A stretch of DNA of 64,000 bases from Arbacia lixula (Eukaryota > Echinodermata > Echinoidea > Arbacioida > Arbaciidae). The position numbers and the translations under genes were made by a program. Shown in pieces: positions 21,645 through 34,624 of this stretch (position 1 is its first letter; the number at the start of each line of letters is the position of its first letter). Location of the stretch: assembly GCA_963669155.1 (NCBI GenBank), contig OZ022591.1:12763207-12827206 (forward strand). The letters are read 5' to 3'. The notes beneath the pieces are model-generated. The model saw only the letters and a program-made list of their open reading frames with translations, searched no databases and was not told where the DNA came from.

Positions 21645-21790
21645 GGCCATGTTGCACATAAGTTTTCAGTTATTGTTACCTAACATCAATGGTAACTTCC
21701 ATGGCAACAGCCAATAAGCTCTCATTATTACATATATGGCCATGGTAGTTACCATTGATGGTATGTTACAACAACTGAAACCCTAGGCAC
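21645..21790. mobile_element. Small palindromic element related to 1507-1667
   Basis: Inverted ends (CAGGGCCATGTTGCA left; ACAACTGAAACCCTAG right, diverged) around repeated ATGGTAAC/GTTACCAT words and GGCCATGGTAGTTACCATTG. Confidence 0.5.
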
Positions 21791-21884
21791 AGCCAAGGTG
21801 TTATAAAAACTAACACTTTTTAAGGAAACAAAAATATCAAATAGTGACTACTCGAATCAACGTGAAATGTGTACATCATAAAGA

Positions 21885-22345
21885 TCAAGGATTTCAACGT
21901 TTTTAGAAGCGGGTTTCGTGACATTTCATGAATTATTGTTTTTTGTAATAATCATGGGAATGTGTAATGACATTTGGCTTTAGGACAAATTTGGATGTAA
22001 AAATGGTTATGTATTTGATAATTGTTCAGAGCACAACAATGCCCATTGAGTACCACACGTGTCTGCCCACAAGGTATTTTCTGCCAGAGGCATCATGTAT
22101 TATTAATGATACTCTAATCATGACAATAAGCCATTTTTGTAATGTATTCTCAACTTTTCCCCCTCACTGCCTGGTGACGCGTTATTACCCCCACCTGTAC
22201 AGTGTGATTCAGTTTGAATGGATGGAACGCACTCTGAATCTATTAGTTGTTGCTACTCAAACAAACTTCGGACAAGCTTTGGGGTTACCATTGGTAACTT
22301 ATTCTTTGAACGACGTGAATAAAATTTACAACATAAAGAAAATAG
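21885..22345. repeat. Dispersed repeat, longest copy
   Basis: The left part matches 13240-13440 and the right part (22142-22340) matches 59635-59828, including GGATGGAAC, TTAGTTGTTGCTACTC and AGCTTTGGGGTTACCATT. The open frame across it (21967-22356) is not conserved in the other copy, so it is not called a gene. Confidence 0.65.
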
Positions 22346-22448
22346 TCTCTTGCTAGTGGGTCAATTGACAGGAGATATTTCCCTCCACACGATTTCCCCT
22401 CTTTATCTCTTTCTCCCTCCCTCTCTCCTCTTCCTCTTTCACCTTCTC

Positions 22449-22451
<3 letters not shown>

Positions 22452-22510
<59 letters not shown>

Positions 22511-22540
22511 CTCTCTCTCTCCCTCTCTCACACATACACA
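22452..22540. repeat. (CT)n microsatellite
   Basis: More than 35 CT dinucleotides with a few interruptions at the end. Confidence 0.95.
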
Positions 22541-22605
22541 CATCAACAACGTACTAACGCACATCTTCTTTCTTGTCTTACCCTTTTCCTATATGCATTT
22601 AAACA

Positions 22606-23946
22606 TTTAATCTTTTTGCGCGGTTTTCTATGCGACTCCCTGCTAAGATAATTTTGTTTACAAAATATTCCTACCCACTTTCCAAGTACTCCAACTTTTT
22701 TTTTAATACTGTTTCAAACCTTCCTATCATATTGTCTTCTACACGCTTCCCTGCCCCTCCCCCACTCCCAATCATCCCTCCATTAAGATTTGGGGTTTGC
22801 ACCTGTAGGATGATCCGTTACTCAAACTGACGTGACATCTTCCGGTAAAAGAAAAAACAGAAACAACCTCACTTTTTTCCTTTCTTCAGCATCTTTTTAA
22901 AGGCAAGGCTGATGGTCTCATTTAAATTCCTAAATGCACTGGTGGAAAGCTTATTAGGCCTATACCTCAACGATCCAATGGTGCGGATCCTTGCCAATCT
23001 TTTCCTAAAATACGTATACAAAAAATACAAGGGGTGTGAGATTAAGGGGGAGGGGGTGATTAGCACAGACAATGCCTTAATCCGTACCCCCTTTGGTCGT
23101 AATTAAGGGATGATTAAGGTACAATGAAAGTGGGCAGTGCGTGGCGTGCCCGGTGATTAGTCTTCTAAAGAACTCTGGAAAAGGCCCCAGACTTGGGTTC
23201 TATGCTCGTGAAAGGGGGTCCTAATTACGTTAATTGAAATAAACCCGGGAAACCCTATAAGAAGCTTTATTACCCAAAATGGAATTTTAGACGAAAAAGA
23301 CACTTCTAAATGGCCAGCGCATACCCACGCAACCCATTGGCTATGACTACTTGGCAGAAGGGAACAACTAACAGACCGCTCAAAGTTGAGTTATTGGTGT
23401 TTTCAGTTTACAAGTGGCATGTCCCACTCGTCATGCTCCCAATGGCAAAATCGGGGTATGGGGTGCTCATTTTGTTCTTGAATGTTCCACTTCTTTAAAC
23501 AAAACAAAAATCAAATCTAAACATGATTTGGTACATGTATATTGCGCGACGCCAAATCAAATGACAGGCACATTGTTACGATGCTCCCGATCTAAAAGGA
23601 ATTACTCGTTGTGCACTTGTTTCCCTTTTGCCCAAATATAGAGGCAGAGCAGTACTATCATGGTAATTATGGGCGTCCTGCTTTTATCGTTGCAAAGCGC
23701 CGTGGATTGGTAGAAATGTGCATCATCTCGGCTATGGCCATTAGCAGTGTAATTTGTATTACCGTAGACTACCGTACTAAAGCTATGATGTAATCGTCGA
23801 AAAGGGGGACCAAATCATCTAACTCCATTTAGGTAGTTCAGTCGATAGCAATAATCAGACATTTTCGTCCGATAAAGCTGACGGATTGATTGCGCCCTTA
23901 AACAGGTTGATATACGTTATTTCCATTATACCCTAGTCACTAGAGG
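22606..23946. other. Intergenic, no feature recognised
   Basis: Short open frames only, with no similarity recognised. Confidence 0.5.
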
Positions 23947-24423
23947 CGGAATAAGCTGGAATGACGTCGGAATGAAAATTCTTGGCACATTCCTGGATAT
24001 TCTAAATACATTCTAAAAATTCTGACTGCATTCTGAGTGCATTCCAAATATTCGGGTCCATTCTTGTGTCCGGCCCGAATGTTTTGCTCATGCTCAAAAC
24101 TTTCGAGGTGCATTCGAACTGTAAATATATCGAACAGCATTCAAAGTTCAGTCCAAAAGCACTCTGACTGCACTCCAAACATTCTGACGACGTTTCAACA
24201 GCATTCGAAACATTCCGATCGCATTCACGGGAGAATGGAATCGCATAAAAGCACGGCTAGCTGTTGCTGCAACGTCGGTCAGCATTAAGGAGTCACTGTT
24301 TAAAGAGCATTGAGGTCATGCCGCCAAGAAAGATCAATTCGAAATTCCCTCCCGAATGTGGCTCGAATTTTTAAGAAAAAAAAAGTCATTCCGGCTGGTT
24401 CTGCTGGATTCCTACTGATTCCG
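23947..24423. repeat. Element with ATTC/GAAT words phased at about 10.5 bp
   Basis: GGAAT recurs at 23949, 23959 and 23970, then ATTC at 23978, 23989, 23999, 24010, 24020, 24030, 24041, 24050 and 24060. After a weaker stretch it resumes from 24112 to 24223 at 9-12 bp steps. The right end has ATTC/GTTC words at similar spacing, and the two ends are roughly inverted. No gene is present. Confidence 0.75.
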
Positions 24424-26435
24424 AAATAAGTGTGACGGGAGCTTTAAGAATTTCAAATTCTTAGCAACTCGGTCACGGAACTATCATGTCATAGTCTCAC
24501 GTTACTTCAAGCATGTTGCCTGTTCTATTATCACATATCTCAAAAAGACTGAATTGCAATTGTTTCTGTCCAAATTATTTGACGATTGAGTGTTACTAAC
24601 TATCCATGGTGAGCCATAGTAATGTTTTCGATGGGATTTTGTGCGACAACAATATTGATAACAAAATATACTGTGGTAAGGAGGGAAGACTAGGCCTATT
24701 ATTTTTTATGTCACTGATTTGGATAAATTTGAATGGAAACGACATGCTGGTATGATGTAAACTGACTCAAGTCAAACATTATGCCAGTAAGCCAATCATA
24801 GTGATGGATTGTTACGGACGTAAGTCCCTTTTCAGAACACTGCCACCGGCCTGGATTTCGACAACCACAATTATTCATGTACATGTATTGGGAGAAATAT
24901 CATCATGTAGTGCGCCATCTATTGACACGTTTTATCCCTGTTGGGTTTTCTCGGCTTGTCAGCGGTTTCATCAATTGTGCGCAACAAAAACAGGGTTTGG
25001 ACGTTTGGACTATAAGTAAACTTCCCCTCGAGATTGTCGTCCTAGCAATATTTCAGTGGAGGATAAGCAAGGATCATAAGGAGAACCAAGGAGGAATATT
25101 TGGCTCACATTCAATTATTCAGCCACTTCCGAAAAACATGAGTTTGTCTGTAAGTTAACTTAGCGCCATTGACAGCGTTGGATGTTGGTCCCTGCAGACC
25201 AAATGACGAGAGTTTTTGTATGCTTAAGAAAATTCCAGAAATATGTTTCAACGTGTTGACCTATCTCCGATCACACACTGCATTCACATTTCCTCTGAAC
25301 CCCCCCCCCCCCCCCCCCAAAAAAAAAAAAAAAAAAAAAAAATGCGATGACTTTGGTGAGCTCCATCCATCAAAAAGAGCCCCGGTAAATAATTTTGAAT
25401 TTTGAAGGTATTTGTTTCCACGTATGAACACATGCATGCGTATACAGATAAGTTAATATAGACCGACATTAATAAGATAGGTACATGTATAATGCATTTC
25501 AAATTCCAAAGATTGTTTGTACATTTCAATTATAAAAAATGAATGACACATTACACTATGCGGGCGAGCCTTTGATAAACAGGGAAGATCATGGGGCTAT
25601 AGGCCTCCCATGCATTACAATACCTGGAATTATGTTATTTTCTAAAATATGAATAAGTATACGTTCGTGGAATTACAAGAAAATGTTGTGAAGGGGGAAA
25701 CGAAAGAAGAAACACAAATTCTACAGAAAATAATGTGGTCATTAGAATCATGAAAGTAAAAGGGGAAGGGCAAATAGAAGAGAACATTTACAATATCTAG
25801 GCCCAAAGAGTACCGAAGTGTGACGTCATTATTGGCAAGAGAACTGGTTCTAAACAATGCGGGTAGAGCAAGCCGCAGTGATCACAGCGGGGACTGTAAC
25901 TGGAAATGCCTGACACTAGCCCGATAGATAATATCGGACCGCTAAACCTCTCACCGGAGTGATTTTGTTTAGAGCCGATTGTCTTGACAACATGCTCATA
26001 TGACGACACCACTTCGGTACTCTATGCGTCAGCAGGAACTGTACGATCTGCATTAAATCTCGGGTTGCGCTTTAATCTGCGCTTGAATGCCATAACTTAA
26101 GAGCCCATGTCAAAAATCTAAGTAAAGAAGCACAGCTTGATTCCGAGTGTTCATTCATGCTATCAGGCCCCCGTCTGGAGACGGCAAGTGGGGCTCAGTC
26201 TGTGTTTCCAGGCATAGTTGTTAACAAATTCGGTTGTGCCCATGTACTTGACAGCCGAGAACCTCGGCTACATTCTGTGAGAAAAAAACGACCAGAAAAT
26301 CACTTTGTCTGCCGTGATATCATTACGTCTCGCCCAATTCAAATGGCTTATAGAATTTCCACCTAATTGGATGACTGCGGACAATGCAGTCGACGGGTTT
26401 GGACAATAGGCCCGTCATTGAATCGAAGCCAATGT
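24424..26435. other. Intergenic, homopolymer tract only
   Basis: Contains a C19 run followed by a long A run at 25300-25342. No gene or element recognised. Confidence 0.5.
25300..25342. repeat. Poly-C followed by poly-A
   Basis: About 19 C then about 24 A. The adjoining A run could mark an old retrotransposed 3' end, but nothing else supports that. Confidence 0.85.
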
Positions 26436-26976
26436 TCTAGGAGGAACGTAAGGGTTGGTTGAGACACGATAACGGGCTCTTTTCTACAGTCAAGTGTCAC
26501 CGGACAATGCTGACCCCTATCAGACAGACACTACCCGTTGACCAGTCTATACGCTGGGCCCGCCGTACGCCATAATGAGTGTTTCTTTTTATGACCCCGC
26601 ACTGTCTTGTTTTATGTATAATGTGAGATCAGACGGCGGGGGAACTTCTAAACAAAAGAGATGGTTAAAGGATTTTTTTAATGATTGTGTCAAGTGTCAA
26701 GATACTTCTTTCATCGGTGGACGGTGCCATTCAATCGTTCCTTAGACATACGTCGTTGACCAGTCATTGGGTATTTCTTAGGCCAGTCGCATGCGATACT
26801 GAATGCTTCTTTGTAGACTTATCAATGAATTGTTATTTGATATCAGACGGCCATGGCGGTGAGGTTGAAGAGACACGACAAAAGGCTTTTCTTATATAGC
26901 GCCAAGTAGAACTTACTTTTTTCAGCCATCGGAATGATCGGTAGACGATAGTCACTCAGACAGAACCCCCGAACCC

Positions 26977-26981
<5 letters not shown>

Positions 26982-27020
<39 letters not shown>
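26982..27020. repeat. (CT)n microsatellite
   Basis: About 19 CT units directly abutting the left TTAA of the family A element. Confidence 0.95.
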
Positions 27021-27024
<4 letters not shown>

Positions 27025-27514
27025 GGGGAAGTTTACCCTGAAATTATTTTGGTTTCAGAGACAAATGAAAGAAACATATGAGTGAAGGTTTGACGGAAAT
27101 CGGTCAAAGCAAAAGAAAGTTATTTTATTTTGAAGTTTTGATTTTGTGACGTCACGTGCGAGGTGCTTTCCCATATATTGTGTACAAAATGAGTCGATTA
27201 AATGTTTTGTTTTTTTGACAACGGAATGATTTTTTTCGTACAGGTATGTGTGTAAAAACGTATTTCTAAAAATGTATCAAATGCACAAGTGAAAGGATGC
27301 ATATCTTTGTGAGAAAATGCACATTTTCGAGAAAAAAATTGTACACAACATATGGGAGAACACATCGCATGTGACGTCACAAAATCAAAACTTTAAAATC
27401 AAATAAATTTCTTTTCCTTTGACCAATTTTCGTCAAACCTTCACTCATATGTTTTTTTTTATTTGTCTTTTTTTAAAGAAACCAAAATGATTTCAGGGTG
27501 AACTTCCCTTTTAA
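27020..27514. mobile_element. TTAA-bounded palindromic element, family A, copy 1 (495 bp)
   Basis: The left end TTAAAGGGGAAGTTTACCCT is mirrored by AGGGTGAACTTCCCTTTTAA. The arms are nearly symmetrical throughout: TGAAGGTTTGACG at left, CGTCAAACCTTCA at right. Each arm carries TGACGTCA (27147-27154 and 27372-27379), the left one overlapping CACGTG. There is no transposase; TTAA borders suggest a piggyBac-type non-autonomous element, which is inference. Confidence 0.82.
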
Positions 27515-27999
27515 GGGCCGCCACATACCATAATGAATGTTTCTTGGAAGATCTCCGAATTAATTGGTATATGATCCCAAGTAGGCATAGTGATGAGGTT
27601 TAAGAGAAATGACACGAGACTTTTCTTCTAGCGCCAAGTAAGGCTTATTCTTATCGGTCAACGACATTAGCGTCTTTCAGACAGACATTCACCATCTCGT
27701 TTGAGTATAAACGAATATTTCTTTGAAGACCTCTGACCGACTTGTTATGTGATACCAGACGGTCATGGCGATGAGATTGAAGAGACACGACAAAAGACTT
27801 TTCTTCTAACGCCAAGAAGGGTTTACTCTCATCTACCATTGGTGGATGATCGTCGTCTATCAAACAGACATTCACACTTTTTCTTGAGGGCAGCCGACAT
27901 ACTGTAACATTTCTTTGAGAACTCATCAGACGACGAGGCTTAGTGGCCTAATAGTGGATGTACAGACAGACGTGCGTCGTTGCTGATCAGTCATCATGC

Positions 28000-29142
28000 A
28001 TATATATAATGTCTTGGTCAAGCCACATACTTTGACCAGCATGACCACTGTTTTCTCTGAAGATCCTCTCCTTTTGAAATAATTGAAGGCGATGCCAAGT
28101 CTTACAAAAACGCGCGGGAGACCGCAGACTAGGATGAATACAAAATACCACTCGTGACGCGTCATTCGGTCGTCTGCGTGAATGGGGCGTGACGAGACCT
28201 TGCGTTACCATGGTTACATTTCACTTATTGTCTTGTAATCATTCTCGGTCAGCTAATAAGCAGGATTATCACACACATAGTTTCTTCTCGGAATAGGTAA
28301 GAGCTGGGATGACATATGAACCAATACATTACAGGAAGACCAGTTTCAATCAATTCATGCCAGTGCCCCTATAAATGACCGCACTATGACTCACAGTGCT
28401 GGCGTTTTCGACAACCTCAAAATTCACCGCGGTGTTCGATTCTTGGGACTAGGCCTTGTGTTGTGATACCTGTTTTAACAACATGATACAAAGAAATTTA
28501 AATGAAAGAAACCAATCAACAACATTAACAGCTACAAAAACACAGTCCAGACCAAATTTGAAGAAAAATGTTAAATCGAGAATGCCACAAAGTAAATCCA
28601 AGTAATTATGATTTTAAACGACTCACATCTTCTTATAAAAAAAAGGGTGATATTATCAATTATCTTCTAGAGGGGCAATCTTTTTGTTTTTTTGTTTCCT
28701 GAATTCTGGAAAACGTTTACCAAGACTAACCAAAGAGAATGTCAAGTTAAACGCTATGAAGAATTAAAAAAAAATATATATTGAATTTTAATGCAGGGAA
28801 TAACGAAACCTAAAATTTCGTCTCCTTAAGAACATGTCATTTACTTAATAGAAAATGTCTTGAAACTATATATAATTTCATGAATTACCTCATCAGAAAA
28901 TAACCAATATATATGCGTATGTTTTGGGGGAAAGCGTGATTTGATTAATTTGGAATGCGAGACTCTCCTACTACATGTACATGTATATGTGACCACTGTA
29001 GTTCTTGCTACAATGTCATGAAAGACACAGAAAAAAGGACTAGCGCCATCACTCGGTGGTTACTAATGACTATTTGGGGAGAGTATCGAGTGAAGGGGGA
29101 ACGACACAGTTGTTACACTGTTGGTATAAGAGTGAGGGGATA

Positions 29143-29143
<1 letters not shown>
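28000..29143. other. Intergenic, no feature recognised
   Basis: AT-rich with small open frames of no recognised similarity. Confidence 0.5.
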
Positions 29144-29214
<71 letters not shown>

Positions 29215-29215
29215 C

Positions 29216-29276
<61 letters not shown>
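29144..29276. repeat. (GA)n microsatellite
   Basis: About 130 bp of GA with occasional AAAG and GCGAG interruptions. Open frames through it encode only Arg/Glu or Leu/Ser runs. Confidence 0.95.
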
Positions 29277-29279
<3 letters not shown>

Positions 29280-29414
29280 GCCCACTTAAGCAGTGGTATA
29301 TCCATTCAAGAATCTAATAATATACAACCGGTACTCCACATTTTCCTGAGAACCAAACGTTCTGGACTTTTTTCACTTTCTCACTTTTATCCGGACTTTT
29401 ATCACAAATAACAA

Positions 29415-29890
29415 CATTAAAAGGATAGTTTATCACGAAAGTATTTTGGTTTCAATAAAATGGAGACACATGAAACTGACGAAAGATACATAAAAGTGAA
29501 GGTTTGACGTAAATCCATCAAAGGATAAGAAAGTTATGATCTTTTAAAATTTTGATTTTGTGACGTCACGTGCGAGGCGCTCTCCCATTATGTTGTGTAC
29601 AATATTTTTCGAAAATGTGCATTTTCTCCCAAAAAATGCGTCCTTTTTCCTGTGCATTTGATACATCAGAAAAGCATTTTTTACACACATACCTATATGG
29701 ACAAAAACAATCGTTCCGTTGTCAACAATAAAAAAAGAGCCATTTATGTAAGTATATTGTGCACGACATATGGGAGAGCACCTCGCACGTGACGTTACAA
29801 AATTGAAATTTCGAAAGATCATAACTTTCTTATCCTTTGACGGATTTTCGTCAAACCTTCACTAATACGTTTTTTGATGTTTTATCTTAT
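29415..29890. mobile_element. Family A palindromic element, copy 2 (right end truncated)
   Basis: Shares with copy 1 TTAAAAGGATAGTTTATC at the left, GTGAAGGTTTGACG, TGACGTCACGTGCGAGG (TGACGTCA at 29561-29568) and the mirrored CGTCAAACCTTCACT. The right terminal inverted repeat is not found after about 29890. Confidence 0.75.
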
Positions 29891-30098
29891 TTTCTTTTTA
29901 CAAATGCCTAAAAATCAACAAAGTATGAATCAATTGTCACCCCAACTTGAAAGACAGGAAAAGAACATGATGAACTAAGTCATCCACAAACTGAAATAAC
30001 TTTCGATTTATTTGTCCGACTATTTTTAGCAAAATAAGAAAGAAAAAGGAAGAAATATCAAATAATAGGAAGACTGTGGAGTGTCGGTATGCCGAGTC

Positions 30099-30222
30099 CG
30101 TGGGAATTCAAGCGACAGGGCACGCGCTCCCCGTACTAAAATTAGAATTAGTTTACATTTCAAAGCATAGGGATGAGATAATGGGAAGAAAAGCCGCGAT
30201 ACCCATGCACCCCTAATCTATG

Positions 30223-30279
<57 letters not shown>

Positions 30280-30688
30280 AGTCGTCCACACGTCTCGCTG
30301 GTATTGACGACGCGAACAGAGCATTTTTGAAAAGGGGATTACCATTCCTGCACACAGTCACACACGTACTCCTACCTCATTAGCCCCCCCCCCCCCCCCC
30401 TCCCCTCTCAACCTTCACTGCTCTTCTCTTACCAACTCTCTTTGCTTTAGATTCTCCCGCCTTCTAATCCGGTTTTCTTTTCTTTTCTTTCCACGGGTGA
30501 AGGAGGGGGGCGAGTCGCACCCCTTCTTCTTTATTCTTTAATTCGCGTGTGAGACCAGGGGTGCGCGAGTGTTCCCACGCCGGGATTATACCCCCTACAC
30601 CCTATAGAAGGCATGGGGGAGACGTTTGTTCTGGGGAACAGGTGGATTGGGGGATTGGGGGCAGGGCGAGAGGTAAGGACTGTGGGAA
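30099..30688. promoter_or_regulatory. Group of Su(H)/RBPJ consensus sites
   Basis: CGTGGGAA at 30099-30106 (+), its complement TTCCCACG at 30572-30579, and TGTGGGAA at 30681-30688 (+). All match the Su(H) consensus YGTGRGAA. No other enhancer evidence exists here. Confidence 0.4.
30227..30278. repeat. (CT)n microsatellite
   Basis: About 26 CT units. A C-rich run follows at about 30386-30400. Confidence 0.95.
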
Positions 30689-31216
30689 TGCGAGGAAGGG
30701 TAACGGTATTGGAATGCAATTTTAATGGGGAGGGAAGCGAGAGAAAGGATAATGCGGTGAGCGGTGAGAAAGAGTGAAAGTTATCCAAACAAAAGAGCCG
30801 GTGACGCTAGTGACGATCGTATGCTCATGTGCAGTATATAATCAAAATTTATCATGAACATCGCCCTAAAATATAATCGAGAACAATCTAAGCGTAGAGT
30901 TGATTTCAGTGACGAAAAAAAAGAAGGATATTTGCGGAATCCCTATGAACAGTTAGTGAGAGTGTTCATATTTGACTCAAATAGTAAAACATCGTCTTTT
31001 TATATTTATTTAAAAATATCGTCTTTTTGATAATCGTTCACAAAAATTGAGACATTACTTGCATTCATAAACTTATCCAAAGGTAGGTTGATAAAGGATG
31101 GATGCAAGAATGGATGCATTTGAAAATTGCAGAAGGAGAACAATATTTTATTAACTTAAGATTGCATAAATGATTAGTCCAGTTTGTGACAAGTCAAACC
31201 TGACGGGGACCTAAAA

Positions 31217-31454
31217 TTCACATTTGGAGTAATGAGTGATTAAATCACAAGTCCTCAAAATGTTCGGGCCGAACATTTTGAGGATTTAATCATTAATCAT
31301 TAATTACTCCATTTGTGGATCATTTGAGGGCAAATAACTTTCAGCAAGCTTCTAAAATGGTCAATACATGAATTTAAGACCATTGGTAAGAAGATTGCTA
31401 ACAATTACCTTTTGAAGGCTTTTTTGCCTTCCCAGTACAGTATATCCCCTTTAA
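31217..31454. mobile_element. TTAA-bounded palindromic element, family B, right half
   Basis: Matches the right half of the complete copy at 50189-50561, including AACATTTTGAGGATTTAATC, TTCAGCAAGCTTCTAAAATG, AAGAAGATTGCTAACAATTA and the TTAA at 31451-31454. The left arm breaks off shortly before the palindrome centre. Confidence 0.75.
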
Positions 31455-34099
31455 GGGTCTGCATTAACTGACTGTAATTTTAGACGACCCGATCAACATT
31501 CCAGATGCAATGTAACGGTCAGTATACCACTATTGAAAGTCACGGATGAGTTCATGTTTGTGAGGATGTTCTTAGACAGTGTATCGTAATATTTACATCA
31601 CTTTAATGTTTACACCTGCAAAAGGGCATACTGTACTACCTTTGATATCTAATATGGGGCTTATTTTATTTATTTATTTTTCCCATCCCATCCATGGAAG
31701 AGTGGTAACAAATATATCATTATGATTCTGATTACTATAAACCATTAATGTTAATGAGGTAGACTGATCGTTGACGGTTTTTGTAGTACAAGAGATTTAG
31801 TGAAAAGAGCTTTCTGTTGTTTTGTTTTTTATACATCGCCTAAAAAACCGCTCGCGCATGATTCGCTAAGTGAAAGAGCACGATTCATCAAATATTTGAA
31901 ATGAAATAAAATCGGTTTATATTCGTAAAAGGAGAAACCTGTTCGTCTTGATGATAAAACGACAATATCTAAAAAAAAAAAAAAAAACGTTAGGTCGGTT
32001 GCCTTGGCATCGACTTCTCTTTTTCTGTTTCTTTTTTTTTTCTTTCCTTTTTTATTTGCGCTGATACTGCCCGCCAATTTCTTCTCACTCACGTCTTTTC
32101 AAATCACGCAAATGTCTCGCTCTCGCTTTCCAGATTGGGTCTTCAGACGAGGAATATATCTAGTTACAGCACCACAATGCAGTGTGTTGCCTTTTGCAAA
32201 GGCATACAAAGCCAAACATCTTTTTTTCTTAAATACCCCGATGAGATTACAGTGGGAGCTGTGCGATGGAATTCTTATTGGCTAATCGTTTCTTTTCTCA
32301 CGAGGCTGTACCTTGTAGATTTTAAGAACGAGAAAAGGGAAAAGAGAGAAAAGCGTCTCTGTGATAAAAGGGGAAATTTTGTCGGTTGTTGCACCTGTCG
32401 TGACACGATGTTTAGTACGCGTAAAAACGAGGGAAAGAATACGAAGGAATATGAAAAGGCAGAAAAATAGGAGATAGTTGAAGGGGGTACCAAAACGAAG
32501 AGAAAGTAAGATAAGTGAAGGAAAAGCAAAAGAAAAACGGATAAGATCTTTAAACAATTATTACTATTATTATTATTAGTAGTAGTAGTAGTAGTAGTAG
32601 TAATGCCATTAGTTATAGAAAAGATTACAGTTGTTGAATAAAAAGAAGTTAAAGAAGAATAACGAAGAAGCGAGAATATGATTCAAGAGATGAAAGAAAA
32701 CATCATACATGTATCATGTGAAAGTGATTTCGACCACTTCTTCGGAGATTCTCTCCCCCAATCTACTCCGTAACTCTCTGGTAATATTATGCCAATATGA
32801 TAAATTTGTCTTATTGTGATATATTTGTCTTATCATCCAATACCAGGGATTCATTCATCTTTCTAGTTCGATCAAGGATGAATGAAGCGAGTACGTCTTG
32901 GCCTTATCACACAATCTCTCTTCCTAATAAATCGTAACTCTATAGCTGTGATTCCAGAGTTATACACACCGTAAAACGGTCTCATCGTTGGATCCGCAGG
33001 GATTGCATCTGGCTCCTCTGAACGCCCTACTAATGAGAAGGGTAAGTAAAAAAAAAATGTTATTTCGATTACAGAATGCCCCGAATTAGACGTTTATTCC
33101 TGTCTTTGGTGCCTTTTGCCTAACCATGTGGCAGCTTCTTTCCCGCGCATTTGAGTCAAGCTTGTGTCTGGACACACAGACTAGGCCCTCCCATCCCCAT
33201 CAGTATGTGATTAGTAGTAGGTAGCCACATACCCATGTCCTTCGTATTGTGCATGAAGTAGAGTCTGCGCTCCGAGACTATGATAAGCTAGGTACCATGT
33301 AGCTGCCCCGGACAACGCACATCCAGGGAGTGTGGAATAGTCTTCACTCACGGCACGAGAGATTGTATTGAAGTGTCAACGTAATGTCTCGTGGCGTCAT
33401 CTAATCGAATCGTGTCAAAAACCGTACGTGACACCAGACAACTCATTGGTGACACGGAACCACTTACGTAGACTGCAAGGATGGACAAATACATTGGTTC
33501 ATTGAACATTTTCAAGTTCAGGAGGAGTCTGGATGGATGGCTTCGGACAGACAGATGAATCAATGTTACTTTTATTGTTCAAAATCAGTAACGGGACAGA
33601 CAAGAGAATGCCCCTTGGATTTTTGGAGCATGAGTGGTTCTTTGAGGAGAGCTTGTGAGAGCGTGGCGAGGGGGAGGGGGTGGGTGGGTATAATGGGAGA
33701 AAGGAAGGGGGCACAGACAGATATCTATACCCCTAGGGTCATTTATAGGTACCCCTGTTGTTTTGACTAGACGCTGAATTGAAAATGGCGGCTAAAGGAA
33801 GACAGGATGCTATACGTGATTGACAGTAAACAGTGTGGACTATTTAATTAATACGATGGTTGCTACTCCTATTACCAACCATGCTTATGCCAATCAGGGA
33901 TATGGGGCATCCTAAGTGGGACTCGCACTTCCCTGTCTATCAGTCTGCGAGTCTTAAATGTAGACTAGGTACACATGACGCTGTAGTCTGAGTCCATCAG
34001 ACACATAAATAGTGTGGAACAATGTCAGACAACTGACTTGTTTGTTTGAAACAAATGTTAGAGAAAAATGCTGAATTTCCTAAGAGGACGACGTCATGA
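31455..34099. other. Intergenic, simple repeat only
   Basis: Contains a TTA/GTA trinucleotide run (about 32566-32602) and a CGTGAGAA-type site on the minus strand (32295-32302). No gene recognised. Confidence 0.5.
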
Positions 34100-34624
34100 T
34101 TAAAGACAGGCCGTCCCTTTTTCAGATCACCACAAAACCATCGAAACATTGGCAAAATATACGGAGAAGTTTTAGCAAGCTGTATATTCATAATTTGAAA
34201 CTGATACGTAGTGTAAAATTCAAATAATGCACGTAAACAACGTCTGATTAATAGTCTTTACCTCAGGCTCTTAACAGTTTGTGTTGAAATATCTGCTTTA
34301 TTGATTCATCTGTTTTATTAAATTATAAATCGCATTATGAAAAAAAAAATGTTCTTAGAAGGAATCATCTCCAAAGTTTGGTAATCACTCATAAAATTAG
34401 GATTTCACACATGCATAATAACCACATAGATACTGTAACAAAGTCACTTTTTTCGTGGTACGAAAAAAGTCGGTTTGAAATTTAACGGCTGAAATTTTTA
34501 CACATACAGAAAGCTTCAACATGCTATATTCTTAGAAATGGTCTTGAATCACACTTTCTTCAATTTACGATCGTGATAGACGATTTCAAATTTTAAGCTT
34601 GCAAAAGGGACGGACAATCTTTAA
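34100..34624. mobile_element. TTAA-bounded element, family C, long copy 1 (525 bp)
   Basis: TTAA at each end with inverted termini (AAGACAGGCCGTCCCTTTTT and AAAAGGGACGGACAATCTT). An internal hairpin reads CTTTTTTCGTGGTACGAAAA. It is nearly identical along its whole length to 51239-51767. No coding capacity. Confidence 0.82.

Larger units (their letters stand above)
26440..27930. repeat. Degenerate tandem array, units about 130-260 bp
   Basis: Recurring order of words: CAGACAGACA, GTTGACCAGTC, CCATAATGA, TGTTTCTT, AGACGGCCATGGCGGTGAGG, TTGAAGAGACACGACAAAAG, CTTTTCTTCTA, CGCCAAG. Copies start near 26440, 26690, 27540, 27690 and 27800. One unit is split by a (CT)n tract and the TTAA element at 27020-27514. 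Confidence 0.7.

Noticed and set aside
21967-22356. 129-codon open frame
   Set aside because: It lies inside a dispersed repeat whose other copy does not keep the frame.
22353-22610. Ser/Leu- and Arg/Glu-rich frames at CT/GA microsatellites (also 29056-29305, 35507-35818, 43110-43482, 49774-50008, 62505-62777)
   Set aside because: Open only because dinucleotide repeats lack stops.
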